A stretch of 64,000 nt of DNA from the NCBI GenBank assembly GCA_023228875.1, contig JALOAG010000004.1, positions 57,501 to 121,500 on the forward strand. The letters are read 5' to 3'. Source of the DNA: Bacteroidia bacterium. GTDB lineage: Bacteria; Bacteroidota; Bacteroidia; NS11-12g; UBA955. The position numbers were made by a program, and so were the translations under genes. The number at the start of each line of letters is the position of its first letter. Position 1 is the first letter of the stretch. This document shows positions 9,064 through 19,383 of the stretch, piece after piece. The notes beneath the pieces were generated by a model that searched no databases, had not been told where the DNA came from, and saw only the letters and a program-made list of their open reading frames with translations.

Positions 9064-12000
9064 ATGAATAACACATTTATAAACAACTCGTTGAGGTGTT
9101 TTGCCTTGGGTTTTTCCGGTATTGTTGCATTCTTGATTCCAATACAAGTAAATGCACAACTTTCAGGAAGCAGTTACACTATTGATAATTCAAGCGGTGC
9201 AAGTTCTACAAACTACGCCACATTTCAAGCTTTCTTTGATGATATAGCATTTGGTTCTCGCTCTGACGGAGGTGCCCCCAACGGACCTGACGTATCGGGT
9301 AATGTAACTGTCAATGTAAAGTCAAATGCAACTTTTAATGAGCAAGTTACCGTATATCCTTCTTGGACAATGGATCAATCTAATAGGGTAACGATCAAGG
9401 GTAATAATGCTTTATTAACTTTCAATGCTACCAATCCGTATGCAAGACATACTTTATGGCTTTATGGTGCCAGTTTTTTCACTTTTGAGAATTTGAGAGT
9501 AGAAGGGACGAATGCAAGTTATGTTCATACTGTGAGGTTGTCTGATTTTGCAAACTATAACATATTTTCGAAGTGCACTTTAAGTGCTCCAAAATATAAT
9601 TATAGCGGTACTGTATATGCAAGTTACCCAGAGTCTATGTATAATTATTATATGGGTTTTTATTCAGGAGCTGTTGTTGTACTCAATAGCGATCCGGGAT
9701 CTCTGGAAGCAGAGAGTTATTATTATGGACAAAATGGTAAGGGTAATAAATTTGAGAATAATTTGATTATAGGACCACCGGATGGTTCTTCTTTGATAGG
9801 ACCTACTTATGGAATTTTTGAACAAGGTGGTGCATCTTATGATGATGGTGAAAATGAGTTTGTTGGAAATGTTATAAAGAATATTAGTGCCGTAGGTATA
9901 TATTCATTTGGCAGTAGTGGCGGCAAGTATAATAACAATGAAATTACCCATAATCTAAAAGCCCCGTTTCAATATCCATATTATGATAATTGGTTTTATG
10001 GCATTGATATACGTTGGCCTGATTTGAACGCACATTCTGATAAAGACATTGAAATCATAGGAAATAATATCCATGATGTTGGCGATTTTGCACGAAGTGA
10101 TAATGCCGGTTCTTTCTGTGGAATTAATGTAAGTGCACTCTATGGATGTGAATATTGCTATAATATGCACTATGGTGCAAACATTGTTAGAATCGAAGAT
10201 AACACGATAGTAAATAATGTCATTGGCAATAGTAACTACCCCTATAATAATTTTTATGGTATATCTACACCATCAGTCGGTTCTGCATTTATCATTAACA
10301 ATATTGTTGCGAACAATATGATATTTAATACTTCTTACGGAGATTTTTATCCTTATGATTTATATAAATTATATTCTTCAGGTGATGTGGTTAATAATAC
10401 ATTTGCGTTGACTAAAAAAGTACCATCCGGAGTGTATTGTTATGGTTATAACTATATTTATGCTTATGGGTATAATGCAAACCAAGCCAATCCTCCAATT
10501 GAAAGTTCTACAAGAGTTGAGAACAATATATTTCATTATGATTTGAAAGGTGTAACCGGAGGTGAAATTGATTTTGATATGGAATATATTAGTTCTATCC
10601 GTAATAATGACTTTAATTTAGTCAATATGCCTGCATACTATCATTATTTTTATGCAATAGGTTCTTCATATACAAGTGCAAACGGTCAAATAGATGTGGC
10701 GCAGATTAATTCATTAAGTCCGGAGTCCAAAGATAATATCAAGGCAGATCCTAACTTTGTTGATCCCAATAATCTTAATTTTACATTTATGAATCCTGCT
10801 TTAAAATCTGCCGGATACGGGTACAAAAACACAGTTTATTCAAGTGGTATAGATAAAGATATTAATGGAGATTCTCGTAACCCCTTACGCCCATCTCTTG
10901 GTGCAATTGAACCATTCTTTGAATTTAAAATATCCGGTACTTTTAATGGAGGCAATTATAATCTCTGTGGTGGAGATAAAATTCCAATGACCGGCACAGT
11001 AAACAGTACTTTAAACTTTGATTTCCCTAATGGTAAAGTTGGTTATATTTTAAATAATAAGCCTGCTGTCATTAAAAATATAGGCACTGTAGCGGCACTA
11101 AGTAGCGCAAGTTTCGACTTAGGATTCATTGATTTCACCGGTGCGCCTTTAAATACGATATTGAAAGTTTTTATTGCACATACAGATGATAATCACGCTA
11201 ATGACACCCTTACATTTAATATTCAAGTAGGACGTGGTGCTTATGGTGGAATATTAGTTACAAATCCCACAAGCATGGGAAGAGAACCTGATTTGGATGA
11301 AGGAAGAGATTATTGGATTACTATTCCCGATGATATAATTAAGTTAGATATCAGTGCCCCAACTGATTTTACAAATGCACAATATGGTACGGGATATAAA
11401 GTTACTACTAGTGCAAGAACGTTATCAGGCATTGTTCTGCCTGCATCTGCATCTACTTATGTTCATAATGTAGTTACAGGTGGTACATGGCTAATTAATC
11501 CTCCTGAGTCAGTGGTTGATAGTTTTATTATTTGTGAACTTAGATTAAATAATATATCTACAGGCTGCGATTCTTTGGTAACGAGAAAGGTTTTTGTAGC
11601 GCCATTTGGCAAACCTCAATTCAAGGATCCTCATGCATGTATGGGCGCAGATGCTGAATTTGAAAACCTTTCTACTGTTCAGAGCGGTTACTTAACATAC
11701 GAATGGGATTTTGGTAATGGACAAACCAGTACGAATACTAATGGTAAAACAAGTTTTGCTTCACCGGGAACTTATCAAGTTACTCTCACTACCACAACTG
11801 TTCCCCTAGGATTTGTAAAGAAACTTACGAAGTCAATTGTTATTTCTGAAGGTCCTGTTGCAGATTTTGATTTTACCAGCCGTTGTTTTGGTACGCCTGT
11901 TACTTTAGTGAATACAACAACAAGTAATATTGGTGTTCCTGCCTATACTTGGGATTTTGGTGACGGACAAACAAGCAATGCAGTGAATCCTACTGTTTCT

Positions 12001-13359
12001 TATGGGGCGAAAGGTTTATATATCATTACTCTAACTGCCGAAAAGAATGGTTGTGCAACAACTGTAGAAAAGACTATTGCCATGTTCGAACAACCAACCG
12101 CTGATTTTACAGTAAGCAGTGATAAATGTGCCAATCATGAATTAACTTTTACAAATAACTCAAGCAATCTAAGTGGTAAGATTGGTTATTTGTGGAGTTT
12201 TGGAGAAAACAATGTTCAATCAACTCAAGTTAATGGTGAGTATAGCTATGAAACAGCAGGAAATAAGAATGTAAAACTTGTTGTTCAAACCGCACTTGGC
12301 TGTATGGATTCTATCACTAAATCGGTTTCTATATTGCCTGGACCTTCCGGTGAGTTTAGTGTAATCGGAGATTGTCAAGATAGAGATATGATATTTGCAT
12401 CTGTTGATCCTGTGTTAGGAGGTACAACTTATAATTGGACAATTGATGGTATCGCTCAGAGTGGGGTAAGCAGTGTTACTAAGAAGTATAATAGTATAGG
12501 AGAACATACTGTTACTCTTGATATTTCTTACACAAATGGATGCTCTAATAGTGTTACAAAGGTAGTTGCAGTGAAACCTACTCCAAAAGCAGATTTTGAA
12601 GTAGATGGCTCTATTTGCGCAAATAGTGAACTTATTATAGACAATAAAACCAGATGGACTGATGGCGAAGTGAATTATCTATGGGAGTTTGGTGATGGCA
12701 ATACATCAATTCAACAACACCCTATTCATACTTACTCAACACCCGGAAATGTTAATGTTAAACTCATCGCGAGTATCACAGATGGATGTACTGATGAGAT
12801 TACAAAAACATTGACTGTGAATCCATCTCCAACAAAGTGTCAGTTTACTGCAAATTATAATGGTAATAATGGACTTAGAGCTTTTGATTTTGAACCCACT
12901 GATGGAAATAATGTAGGCGTTGAGTCAGGAGTTACATATACTTGGTATTTTGGCGATGGATATAGTATGAAAGGGAATAAAGGTTCTCAAGACTATAATC
13001 AAGATGGAACCTATAAGGTTACAATGAGAGCAGAAACCGCTTTAGGTTGTGTATGTGAATCATCTCAAACCATTGTTATTGACCGCACTAGTACAACAAC
13101 TATTTCAAGTAAATTTAACTTTAGCGTTTATCCTAATCCAAGTACAGGAGTATTTAAAGTTGAGGTTGTAAATGCTGATAAGGCAGGACTTGTTGAAGTG
13201 TTTGATGTAATTGGAAATAAGATTCAAAGTTATTCTTTGACAGAGATGAATGCTATGAATTGGAATATCGACCTAAGCACTCAAAGTAATGGTATCTATA
13301 TCATTCGTTATGTCTCTGAGGGGCAGTTTGCTACTCAGAAAGTGAGGTTAATGAAATGA
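9064..13359 (+). CDS. Giant T9SS surface protein: beta-helix region plus six PKD domains (paralog 2)
   Basis: This 1431-residue protein is a full-length paralog of the gene before it, with the same order: signal peptide (ending near VNAQ), a beta-helix region rich in Asn/Tyr turns, the NGDSRNPLRPSLGAIEP junction, six PKD-type domains (YEWDFGNGQTS, YTWDFGDGQTS, YLWSFGENN, YNWTIDG, YLWEFGDGNTS, YTWYFGDGYS) and a T9SS type A domain (VYPNPSTGVF...GIYIIRY). Similarity is highest in the PKD and C-terminal halves; the beta-helix faces differ most. This pattern suggests a tandem duplication followed by divergence of the exposed face, which is inference. Function is unknown; adhesion or surface structure is likely. 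Confidence 0.85.
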   Translation: MNNTFINNSLRCFALGFSGIVAFLIPIQVNAQLSGSSYTIDNSSGASSTNYATFQAFFDDIAFGSRSDGGAPNGPDVSGNVTVNVKSNATFNEQVTVYPSWTMDQSNRVTIKGNNALLTFNATNPYARHTLWLYGASFFTFENLRVEGTNASYVHTVRLSDFANYNIFSKCTLSAPKYNYSGTVYASYPESMYNYYMGFYSGAVVVLNSDPGSLEAESYYYGQNGKGNKFENNLIIGPPDGSSLIGPTYGIFEQGGASYDDGENEFVGNVIKNISAVGIYSFGSSGGKYNNNEITHNLKAPFQYPYYDNWFYGIDIRWPDLNAHSDKDIEIIGNNIHDVGDFARSDNAGSFCGINVSALYGCEYCYNMHYGANIVRIEDNTIVNNVIGNSNYPYNNFYGISTPSVGSAFIINNIVANNMIFNTSYGDFYPYDLYKLYSSGDVVNNTFALTKKVPSGVYCYGYNYIYAYGYNANQANPPIESSTRVENNIFHYDLKGVTGGEIDFDMEYISSIRNNDFNLVNMPAYYHYFYAIGSSYTSANGQIDVAQINSLSPESKDNIKADPNFVDPNNLNFTFMNPALKSAGYGYKNTVYSSGIDKDINGDSRNPLRPSLGAIEPFFEFKISGTFNGGNYNLCGGDKIPMTGTVNSTLNFDFPNGKVGYILNNKPAVIKNIGTVAALSSASFDLGFIDFTGAPLNTILKVFIAHTDDNHANDTLTFNIQVGRGAYGGILVTNPTSMGREPDLDEGRDYWITIPDDIIKLDISAPTDFTNAQYGTGYKVTTSARTLSGIVLPASASTYVHNVVTGGTWLINPPESVVDSFIICELRLNNISTGCDSLVTRKVFVAPFGKPQFKDPHACMGADAEFENLSTVQSGYLTYEWDFGNGQTSTNTNGKTSFASPGTYQVTLTTTTVPLGFVKKLTKSIVISEGPVADFDFTSRCFGTPVTLVNTTTSNIGVPAYTWDFGDGQTSNAVNPTVSYGAKGLYIITLTAEKNGCATTVEKTIAMFEQPTADFTVSSDKCANHELTFTNNSSNLSGKIGYLWSFGENNVQSTQVNGEYSYETAGNKNVKLVVQTALGCMDSITKSVSILPGPSGEFSVIGDCQDRDMIFASVDPVLGGTTYNWTIDGIAQSGVSSVTKKYNSIGEHTVTLDISYTNGCSNSVTKVVAVKPTPKADFEVDGSICANSELIIDNKTRWTDGEVNYLWEFGDGNTSIQQHPIHTYSTPGNVNVKLIASITDGCTDEITKTLTVNPSPTKCQFTANYNGNNGLRAFDFEPTDGNNVGVESGVTYTWYFGDGYSMKGNKGSQDYNQDGTYKVTMRAETALGCVCESSQTIVIDRTSTTTISSKFNFSVYPNPSTGVFKVEVVNADKAGLVEVFDVIGNKIQSYSLTEMNAMNWNIDLSTQSNGIYIIRYVSEGQFATQKVRLMK

Positions 13360-13382
13360 TAATTTAAAGAATTTATCATACT

Positions 13383-13413
13383 AAAAGGGCTGTCTGTTAA
13401 GGCGGCCCTTTTT
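13383..13413. terminator. Bidirectional terminator between paralog 2 and polA
   Basis: The stem AAAAGGGCTGTC (13383-13394) pairs with GGCGGCCCTTTT (13401-13412) around TGTTAA, with G-U pairs in the inner part. It is flanked by A-run and T-run on both strands and lies between two convergent genes, so it can serve both. Confidence 0.8.
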
Positions 13414-13415
13414 TA

Positions 13416-16181
13416 TTAGTGCGCTGCTAACCAATTTTCTCCAACGCCAATTTCAACAAGAACCGGAACATTTAATAACATTGCATTTTCCATTTGATTT
13501 TTTACAATAACTTTCACTTGTTCCAACTCATGGTTTGGCACTTCAAATAGTAATTCATCATGCACTTGAAGTATCATTCTTGCTTGGATGTTTTTTTCAT
13601 TAAAGGCTTGGTCAATATTAATCATTGCAATTTTAATCATATCTGCAGCGGAACCTTGTATGGGGGCGTTGATTGCATTGCGTTCTGCGAATCCTCTAAT
13701 GGTTTGGTTGCGTGAGTTGATGTCCTCAATATATCTTCTGCGACCCATCAATGTTTTGACATAACCTTCTTTACGTGCAAATTCGAGTGTATTATCCATA
13801 TACGCTTTTATTCCGGGAAATTTTATAAAGTATTCTGTGATAATATCCTGTGCCTCTTTGCGTGGAATGCCTATCCTCTCCGAGAGTCCAAATGCAGAAA
13901 TGCCATAGATAATACCAAAATTGACTGTTTTTGCTTTCCTGCGCATCTCCTTAGAAACTTCCGCGTAAGGTACGCCAAATACTTTTGATGCGGTTGAAGC
14001 ATGGATGTCTTGCCCACTATTAAAAGCTGCAATCATGTGCTCGTCTCCTGACATGGATGCAATTACTCTTAATTCAATTTGAGAGTAGTCGGCACTCATT
14101 AAACTATATTCTGCTGATGGAGTAATAAAGGCTTTGCGAATTTCACGTCCTTTTTCTGTTCTAATGGGGATGTTTTGAAGGTTGGGGTTGTTTGAGCTTA
14201 ATCTCCCTGTGCCCACAATCGCTTGATTAAATGAAGTGTGTATCCTACCGGTGCTCTCTTTAATTAGCAATGGTAATGCATCAACATAGGTTGATTTTAA
14301 TTTAACCAATTCCCTGTAATCTAATATGTGATTGATTATTTCGTGAGTATTAACCAATTTTAGTAGTACTTCCTCATTGGTTTGATATTGTCCGGTTTTG
14401 GTTTTCTTTGGTTTCTCAGATAGTTTTAGTTTGTCAAATAGCACTTCGCCCATTTGTTTTGGTGAGGACAAATTGAAAGACATTCCTGCAAGTGAAGTAA
14501 TAGTTTTTTCAAGTTGTGCAATGTCTTTTGCGAGTTCATAAGAATAGTTTTGTAAGAAATTCTTATCCACCTTTACTCCTGTTTTTTCCATGGATGCCAA
14601 AACGGGAATCAACGGTAATTCTATTTTTGAGAATACTTCGGACAAGTTTCTCTCTTTTATCAAAGGAGCAAGTTTATATTTTAGTTGTAATGTTATATCT
14701 GCGTCTTCTGAGGCATATTTAGTTAATTCATTTAGTGCAACAGCAGTCATTTTGAGTTGATCTTTCCCTTTCTTACCGATTAGTGATTCTATGCTAATTG
14801 GGTCATATTGCAAGTAGTTTCTGGAAAGTTCATCCAAATTATGTCTTCTATCAGGGTCTATAAGAAAATGTGCAATCATGGTATCGAAGTAGGGTGCTTG
14901 TATTTGCACTCCTTCTTTGTTGAGAATCATTAAATCGAATTTTAGATTCTGCGCAACCTTCATTTTGGTTGAGCTAAATAGGGGTACTAATAACTGTAAG
15001 AACTCTACTTTGTTATTGTGATTAAGATTGATATAATATGCTTCATCTTGCTTAACACTAAATGAAAGCCCTATAATATTTGAGTCAATTGGATCTAAGC
15101 CGTCTGTTTCAGTGTCAAAACAAAATTCATTAACCGTGTGGAGTTTTTGAACTAAATCTGTTAATTCATCTTTTGAGTTAATTAGTACATAATGTTGTTG
15201 TTGTTCATTAAAATTTTTAAATATCTGAAGTATGTCTTCTTGACTTTGTTGTGGTTCTGTTTGATGAACAGCTGAAAACAAATCTTGTTGTGTCGTATTC
15301 TGTATTGGCTGGCCAAATACTTTTTGAGCTAAAGTGCGAAACTCAAGTTCTTTAAAGACATCCTCTAATTTTTGTTTGTCAGGAGGGTCTAAAATCAGTT
15401 GAGATTCATTGAAGTCAATGGGGACTTTTGTATTTATGGTTGCTAACTTTTTGGATAGAATGGCTTGTTCCTTATTTTCTTCAACTTTGGTTTGCAATGC
15501 TCCCTTTAGCTTATCTGTATTGCTAATCAGATTTTCAACAGAATGAAATTCGGAAATAAGCTTTTTGGCCGTTTTTTCACCTACTCCGGGTACCCCCGGA
15601 ATATTGTCAATGGCATCTCCCCATAAAGCTAAAATATCAATCACTTGGGCAGGGTTGTTCACCTCCCACGCTTGTTTGACTGCTGTTGTGTCCAAAATGG
15701 TATGTCCATTGCCCATACGTGCAGGTTTAAAAATAAAAATATTGTCCTGTACTAATTGAGCAAAGTCTTTGTCTGGGGTCATCATATAGGTATTAAACCC
15801 TTTTGTTTTTGCTTCTAATGCTAAGGTGCCAATAATGTCATCCGCTTCATATCCATCCATCGTTATTACCGGAATATTAAACCCCTCAATGATTTGAAAG
15901 ATATAGGGGATAGATGCAGACAAATCTTCAGGCATTGCTTCTCTTTGTGCTTTGTATTGCGGATAAATCTCATGCCTTTCTGTGGGTGCACTTGTATCAA
16001 AAACAACTGCTATATGTGTTGGTTTTTCTTTTTGGAGTACCTCAAGCAATGTCATGGTAAACCCATACATTGCTGAGGTGTTAAGCCCTTTTGAATTATA
16101 TCTGTGATTATTGCTGAAAGCAAAGAATGCTCTATAGGTTAGTGCCATGCCATCCAGCAAGAAAAGTTTCTTATCTGACAT
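13416..16181 (-). CDS. polA: DNA polymerase I
   Basis: This 921-residue protein has all three activities of a full DNA polymerase I. The 5'-nuclease domain (residues 1-290) shows LLDGMALTYRAF, DGYEADDIIG, TPDKDFAQLV and the helix-hairpin-helix GVPGVGEKTAKKLI. The 3'-5' exonuclease (about 330-520) keeps its metal ligands: DTE near 357, NLKFD near 414 and YASEDAD near 489, so proofreading should be active, unlike in Taq polymerase. The polymerase domain has motif A (SADYSQIELRV), motif B (RRKAKTVNFGIIYG) and motif C (VHDELLFEV). It acts in Okazaki fragment processing and repair. It lies 40 bp after the thioesterase gene with its own promoter candidate. Confidence 0.98.
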   Translation of the reverse strand: MSDKKLFLLDGMALTYRAFFAFSNNHRYNSKGLNTSAMYGFTMTLLEVLQKEKPTHIAVVFDTSAPTERHEIYPQYKAQREAMPEDLSASIPYIFQIIEGFNIPVITMDGYEADDIIGTLALEAKTKGFNTYMMTPDKDFAQLVQDNIFIFKPARMGNGHTILDTTAVKQAWEVNNPAQVIDILALWGDAIDNIPGVPGVGEKTAKKLISEFHSVENLISNTDKLKGALQTKVEENKEQAILSKKLATINTKVPIDFNESQLILDPPDKQKLEDVFKELEFRTLAQKVFGQPIQNTTQQDLFSAVHQTEPQQSQEDILQIFKNFNEQQQHYVLINSKDELTDLVQKLHTVNEFCFDTETDGLDPIDSNIIGLSFSVKQDEAYYINLNHNNKVEFLQLLVPLFSSTKMKVAQNLKFDLMILNKEGVQIQAPYFDTMIAHFLIDPDRRHNLDELSRNYLQYDPISIESLIGKKGKDQLKMTAVALNELTKYASEDADITLQLKYKLAPLIKERNLSEVFSKIELPLIPVLASMEKTGVKVDKNFLQNYSYELAKDIAQLEKTITSLAGMSFNLSSPKQMGEVLFDKLKLSEKPKKTKTGQYQTNEEVLLKLVNTHEIINHILDYRELVKLKSTYVDALPLLIKESTGRIHTSFNQAIVGTGRLSSNNPNLQNIPIRTEKGREIRKAFITPSAEYSLMSADYSQIELRVIASMSGDEHMIAAFNSGQDIHASTASKVFGVPYAEVSKEMRRKAKTVNFGIIYGISAFGLSERIGIPRKEAQDIITEYFIKFPGIKAYMDNTLEFARKEGYVKTLMGRRRYIEDINSRNQTIRGFAERNAINAPIQGSAADMIKIAMINIDQAFNEKNIQARMILQVHDELLFEVPNHELEQVKVIVKNQMENAMLLNVPVLVEIGVGENWLAAH

Positions 16182-16185
16182 GGTT

Positions 16186-16214
16186 CAAAGGTAGGAAGTT
16201 TTGCTTAGTTCAAA
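16186..16214 (-). promoter_or_regulatory. Promoter candidate for polA, abutting the start codon
   Basis: Read on the minus strand, TTTG (16211-16214), a 17-bp spacer and TACCTTTG (16186-16193) match the Bacteroidota promoter. Only 4 bp separate the element from the polA ATG, so the mRNA would be leaderless or nearly so. The N-terminus MSDKKLFLLDG matches the family, so a later start is unlikely. Confidence 0.45.
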
Positions 16215-16221
16215 TGCACTC

Positions 16222-16644
16222 CTACTGTTTCTGACTTTGTTCTTGTTTAAATTTGTTTTTTGCGGTTTGTCCAATAGGGATAGGGGATCCGTCATCATCA
16301 ATTCTTACAAAGGTAATACTGGTGGTGCATGCTACTATTTCTTCTCCGCTGTATAAACTAAACCTTCTGGCTTCTATATTCAGTGTGATTGATGTATTAC
16401 CAAGTTCTTTAACATTGCCGTATATATGGACGTGTTGCCCACTTTTTAAAGGTTTTTTAAAAATAAGTTCTCCTACTCTCACTGTAACCATATTCGGAGT
16501 ATAGCAATATTCGCAAGCAAGAGCTGCTGCAGCCTCGTCAATCCAGCCGATGAGTCTGCCCCCGAATAAATTGCCATGGACACCGATATCCCTGCCCATG
16601 ATGATTTTTTTTGTAAGTAATTTCATTTCTTTCGATGAGTCCAT
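16222..16644 (-). CDS. Acyl-CoA thioesterase, hotdog fold (YciA type)
   Basis: This 140-residue protein has the single-hotdog acyl-CoA thioesterase pattern: HGNLFGGRLIGWIDEAAAAL at about residues 23-42, with the catalytic-region Asp inside it. VRVGELIFKKPLKSGQHVHI and ARRFSLYSGEEIVACTTSITFV strands follow. Such enzymes hydrolyse acyl-CoA to free acid and CoA as hexamers in the cytoplasm. The gene starts 9 bp after the ftsZ stop codon and is probably read from the division operon. Its substrate range cannot be told from the sequence. Confidence 0.88.
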   Translation of the reverse strand: MDSSKEMKLLTKKIIMGRDIGVHGNLFGGRLIGWIDEAAAALACEYCYTPNMVTVRVGELIFKKPLKSGQHVHIYGNVKELGNTSITLNIEARRFSLYSGEEIVACTTSITFVRIDDDGSPIPIGQTAKNKFKQEQSQKQ

Positions 16645-16653
16645 GTAAACTGA

Positions 16654-18006
16654 TTAATCAACGTCTTTGTTGAGAAACTTGTTGCCGCTTTCTTTAAATT
16701 TGGGTTCACCTTCTTTGTTCTCGAGATATAATTTTTTGGCATTTTTCTCATCAACTAAAGGCTCTAATTGGATACCCATTCTCACATAAGCAGGTATGTC
16801 TAAATTACTCATATTGGATCTGTTATTTGCGTTTGCAGAAGGTGCAGAAAAATCAAATGCGGGTTCATCGTTGAACCTGTGTTTGTCAAAACTAAATAAA
16901 CTTTGAGGAGTGTTAGTTGCTTCTATTGAGCCGAAGTCAAAGGTGTTCTCATGTGTGTTATTTTCTAACTCAATATTCAAAGGTTCGCTTTCGTCTTTGT
17001 CAATATCAATTATGATTTCTTCTTCACGTTCAACCGTGGAAGTTCTTTTTTCAAAACCGGTAGCAATCACAGTGATTGACAATGCTTTACCTAATCCGAT
17101 TGTATGCGTTACTCCAAATTTTAATCTGGCATTTTGGCCTGATATATTTTGGAAGAAAGCTATAATTTGATCAATCTCATTTGCATAAGGCTCTTCTATA
17201 TCGTAAGAAATATTAAGGAGTATATGTTTGGCACCATCAATATTGGTGTCGTCTAATAATGGAGAGTCTAACGCCATTTGGGAAGCAGTCAAAGCTCTTT
17301 CTTCACCTTCTGCAATACCTGTTCCCATAATTGCTCTGCCGCTGTTTGACATGGCTGTCTTAACATCTTTAAAATCCACATTCATCTTGCCCGACACGGT
17401 GATAATTTCTGCAATACCTTTTGTTGCAGTGCAAAGAACATCATCTGCTTTTGCAAATGCCTCAGAATATTTAAGGTTGTGATACATCTGTAAAATTCTA
17501 TCGTTAGTGATAATGAGCAATGCATCAACATGGGGGCGTAATTCTTCTATTCCTTTGTGAGCCAGTCCGATTTTATGAGGTCCTTCGTTTTTAAATGGTG
17601 TGGTAACAATAGCTACAGTGAGTAGTCCCATATCTTTTGCAACCTTGGCAATCACAGGGGTAGCACCGGTTCCTGTTCCTCCACCCATACCTGCGGTAAT
17701 AAAAACCATTTTTGTATTATGACTCAAAGCCTCTTTTATTTGGTCAAGGCTTTCAATCGCACATTGTTTGCCTACTTCAGGTTCAGAACCCGCACCCAAT
17801 CCTTCGGTTAATGATGCACCTAATTGAATCTTGTTAAGAATAGGGCTGGTTCCTAAAACCTGTAAATCTGTATTGCAAATAATAAAATCAACTCCGTTTA
17901 TTCCTTTGTCATACATGTAATTTACTGCATTGCCACCTCCACCGCCAACACCGATTACTTTAATGATGGAACTTTGATTTTTAGGTAAATCTACTTGAAA
18001 TGTCAT
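16654..18006 (-). CDS. ftsZ: Cell division GTPase FtsZ
   Basis: This 450-residue protein is the tubulin homologue that forms the Z-ring. It has the N-terminal nucleotide loop [15 protein letters not shown], the tubulin signature [13 protein letters not shown] and the T7 loop [11 protein letters not shown] that completes the GTPase site of the next subunit. After about residue 320 comes an acidic, Asn-rich linker. The FtsA-binding peptide [13 protein letters not shown] near residue 400 is not terminal: a charged tail of about 40 residues follows it. It lies 30 bp downstream of ftsA and is followed within 9 bp by a thioesterase gene. Confidence 0.98.
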   Translation of the reverse strand: MTFQVDLPKNQSSIIKVIGVGGGGGNAVNYMYDKGINGVDFIICNTDLQVLGTSPILNKIQLGASLTEGLGAGSEPEVGKQCAIESLDQIKEALSHNTKMVFITAGMGGGTGTGATPVIAKVAKDMGLLTVAIVTTPFKNEGPHKIGLAHKGIEELRPHVDALLIITNDRILQMYHNLKYSEAFAKADDVLCTATKGIAEIITVSGKMNVDFKDVKTAMSNSGRAIMGTGIAEGEERALTASQMALDSPLLDDTNIDGAKHILLNISYDIEEPYANEIDQIIAFFQNISGQNARLKFGVTHTIGLGKALSITVIATGFEKRTSTVEREEEIIIDIDKDESEPLNIELENNTHENTFDFGSIEATNTPQSLFSFDKHRFNDEPAFDFSAPSANANNRSNMSNLDIPAYVRMGIQLEPLVDEKNAKKLYLENKEGEPKFKESGNKFLNKDVD

Positions 18007-18036
18007 AATTGTTGTTGTTTCTGTGTTTGTTCTTAA

Positions 18037-19368
18037 TTATTGAAAATCTTTGCTGTTATTGTCATCTTTTAGATACTCCAGCAATCCTCCACCAAAATTT
18101 TTCATCTTATTAAAGAAACCTCTTCCGTCTTTGTTAATCACCTGCTTTGTTTGTTTTGTGTTTTCGCTCGAAGATTGGAAGTTATTATCTAAAGGCACTT
18201 CTTTGTCCATGCCATATATTAACAAGCCTGCACCTGTTGCATACATTGGACTTTTTGCTTCAGAGACAGCTCCTTTTGCAAGATATTGATTGGGAAAACC
18301 AGTTTTAACCTTAATCCCTGTAACAAACTCTAATAGTTCTCCAATGTTTTTCATTTCAGCCCCTCCACCTGTTACGACAATACCTGCTGTGAGCTTTTTC
18401 TCATATCCACTATTTCTAATTTCAAAATCTACTTTCTTGAATAATTCAATCAAACGGGCGTTGATTACTAAGGAAAGATTCTTTACGCTGATAAACTTCT
18501 GTTGTCTTCCGTTTTGTTCTGAAACATCAATAAGTTCATTGCTTTGAATGTTGTCAGGAAAAGCATCGCCAAATTGAATTTTTACAGACTCACTAAAGTT
18601 ATCCATAATCATAAAAGCTTCAGAAATGTCTTTTGTAATTCTTTGTCCGCCAATTGGGATAACGGCTGTGTGCCTTATTCTGCCTTCATGAAAGATGGCC
18701 AAATCAGAAGTTCCGCCACCTATATCAAGCACGGCAACACCAGCCTTCATTTCTTCTTCAGTAAGAACAGCTTTGGCAGATGCAATTGGCTCTACTACAA
18801 TGTCTTCCACATTGATATTGCACTTCTGAATACAGCGTTTAATGTTTTCAGCAGCTAAAATCTGTCCGGTGATGATATGGAAGTTAATGTCTATTCGAGA
18901 ACCCGTCATTCCTGTAGGGTCATCGGAAGGATTGGAATCTACCTCATAGTCTTGAGGGAGTACATGTAAAATGTGATTACCGGGATTCGTATTGATGCGG
19001 TACATCTGTTTGCGTATATCTTCCAATTCCTCTGCAGTTATTTCAGCATTTGGGTCTTGTCTAAAAGCACTATATGGTTGGGTAAAGCTATGGATGTGTT
19101 TACCAGCAATACCTACATAAACGCTTCCTATCTCAACATTGGCTGAACGTTCAGCTTCTGCAACCGCTTTTTTCACTGCTTCAACTGTTTTAGTGATATT
19201 ATTCACCATGCCTTCTGTGATGCCGCCCATTGAAGAAGTCCGCCCTATTCCCAGAATATTAATCTTGCCGTTTTCATTTCTTTGACCGACCATGGCACAG
19301 ATTTTAGTGGTTCCCATGTCTAAACCAACAATGACTTTGTTTCTGTTATCTTCTCTGTTTTTGCTCAT
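18037..19368 (-). CDS. ftsA: Cell division protein FtsA
   Basis: This 443-residue actin-fold ATPase tethers FtsZ to the membrane. Visible motifs are phosphate 1 (GLDMGTTKICAMVG), phosphate 2 (VAVLDIGGGTSDLAIFHEG) and the adenosine motif (GIVVTGGGAEMKNIGELL). The 1C domain lies at about residues 85-165. The C-terminus GFFNKMKNFGGGLLEYLKDD fits the amphipathic membrane-targeting helix. The gene sits between ftsQ (15 bp) and ftsZ (30 bp), the usual order in the division cluster. Confidence 0.97.
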   Translation of the reverse strand: MSKNREDNRNKVIVGLDMGTTKICAMVGQRNENGKINILGIGRTSSMGGITEGMVNNITKTVEAVKKAVAEAERSANVEIGSVYVGIAGKHIHSFTQPYSAFRQDPNAEITAEELEDIRKQMYRINTNPGNHILHVLPQDYEVDSNPSDDPTGMTGSRIDINFHIITGQILAAENIKRCIQKCNINVEDIVVEPIASAKAVLTEEEMKAGVAVLDIGGGTSDLAIFHEGRIRHTAVIPIGGQRITKDISEAFMIMDNFSESVKIQFGDAFPDNIQSNELIDVSEQNGRQQKFISVKNLSLVINARLIELFKKVDFEIRNSGYEKKLTAGIVVTGGGAEMKNIGELLEFVTGIKVKTGFPNQYLAKGAVSEAKSPMYATGAGLLIYGMDKEVPLDNNFQSSSENTKQTKQVINKDGRGFFNKMKNFGGGLLEYLKDDNNSKDFQ

Positions 19369-19383
19369 AAAAATTCTTTGATA

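Noticed and set aside
18544..18858. A 104-residue plus-strand ORF antisense to ftsA
   Set aside because: It lies wholly inside a conserved ftsA and shows no family motif or promoter.
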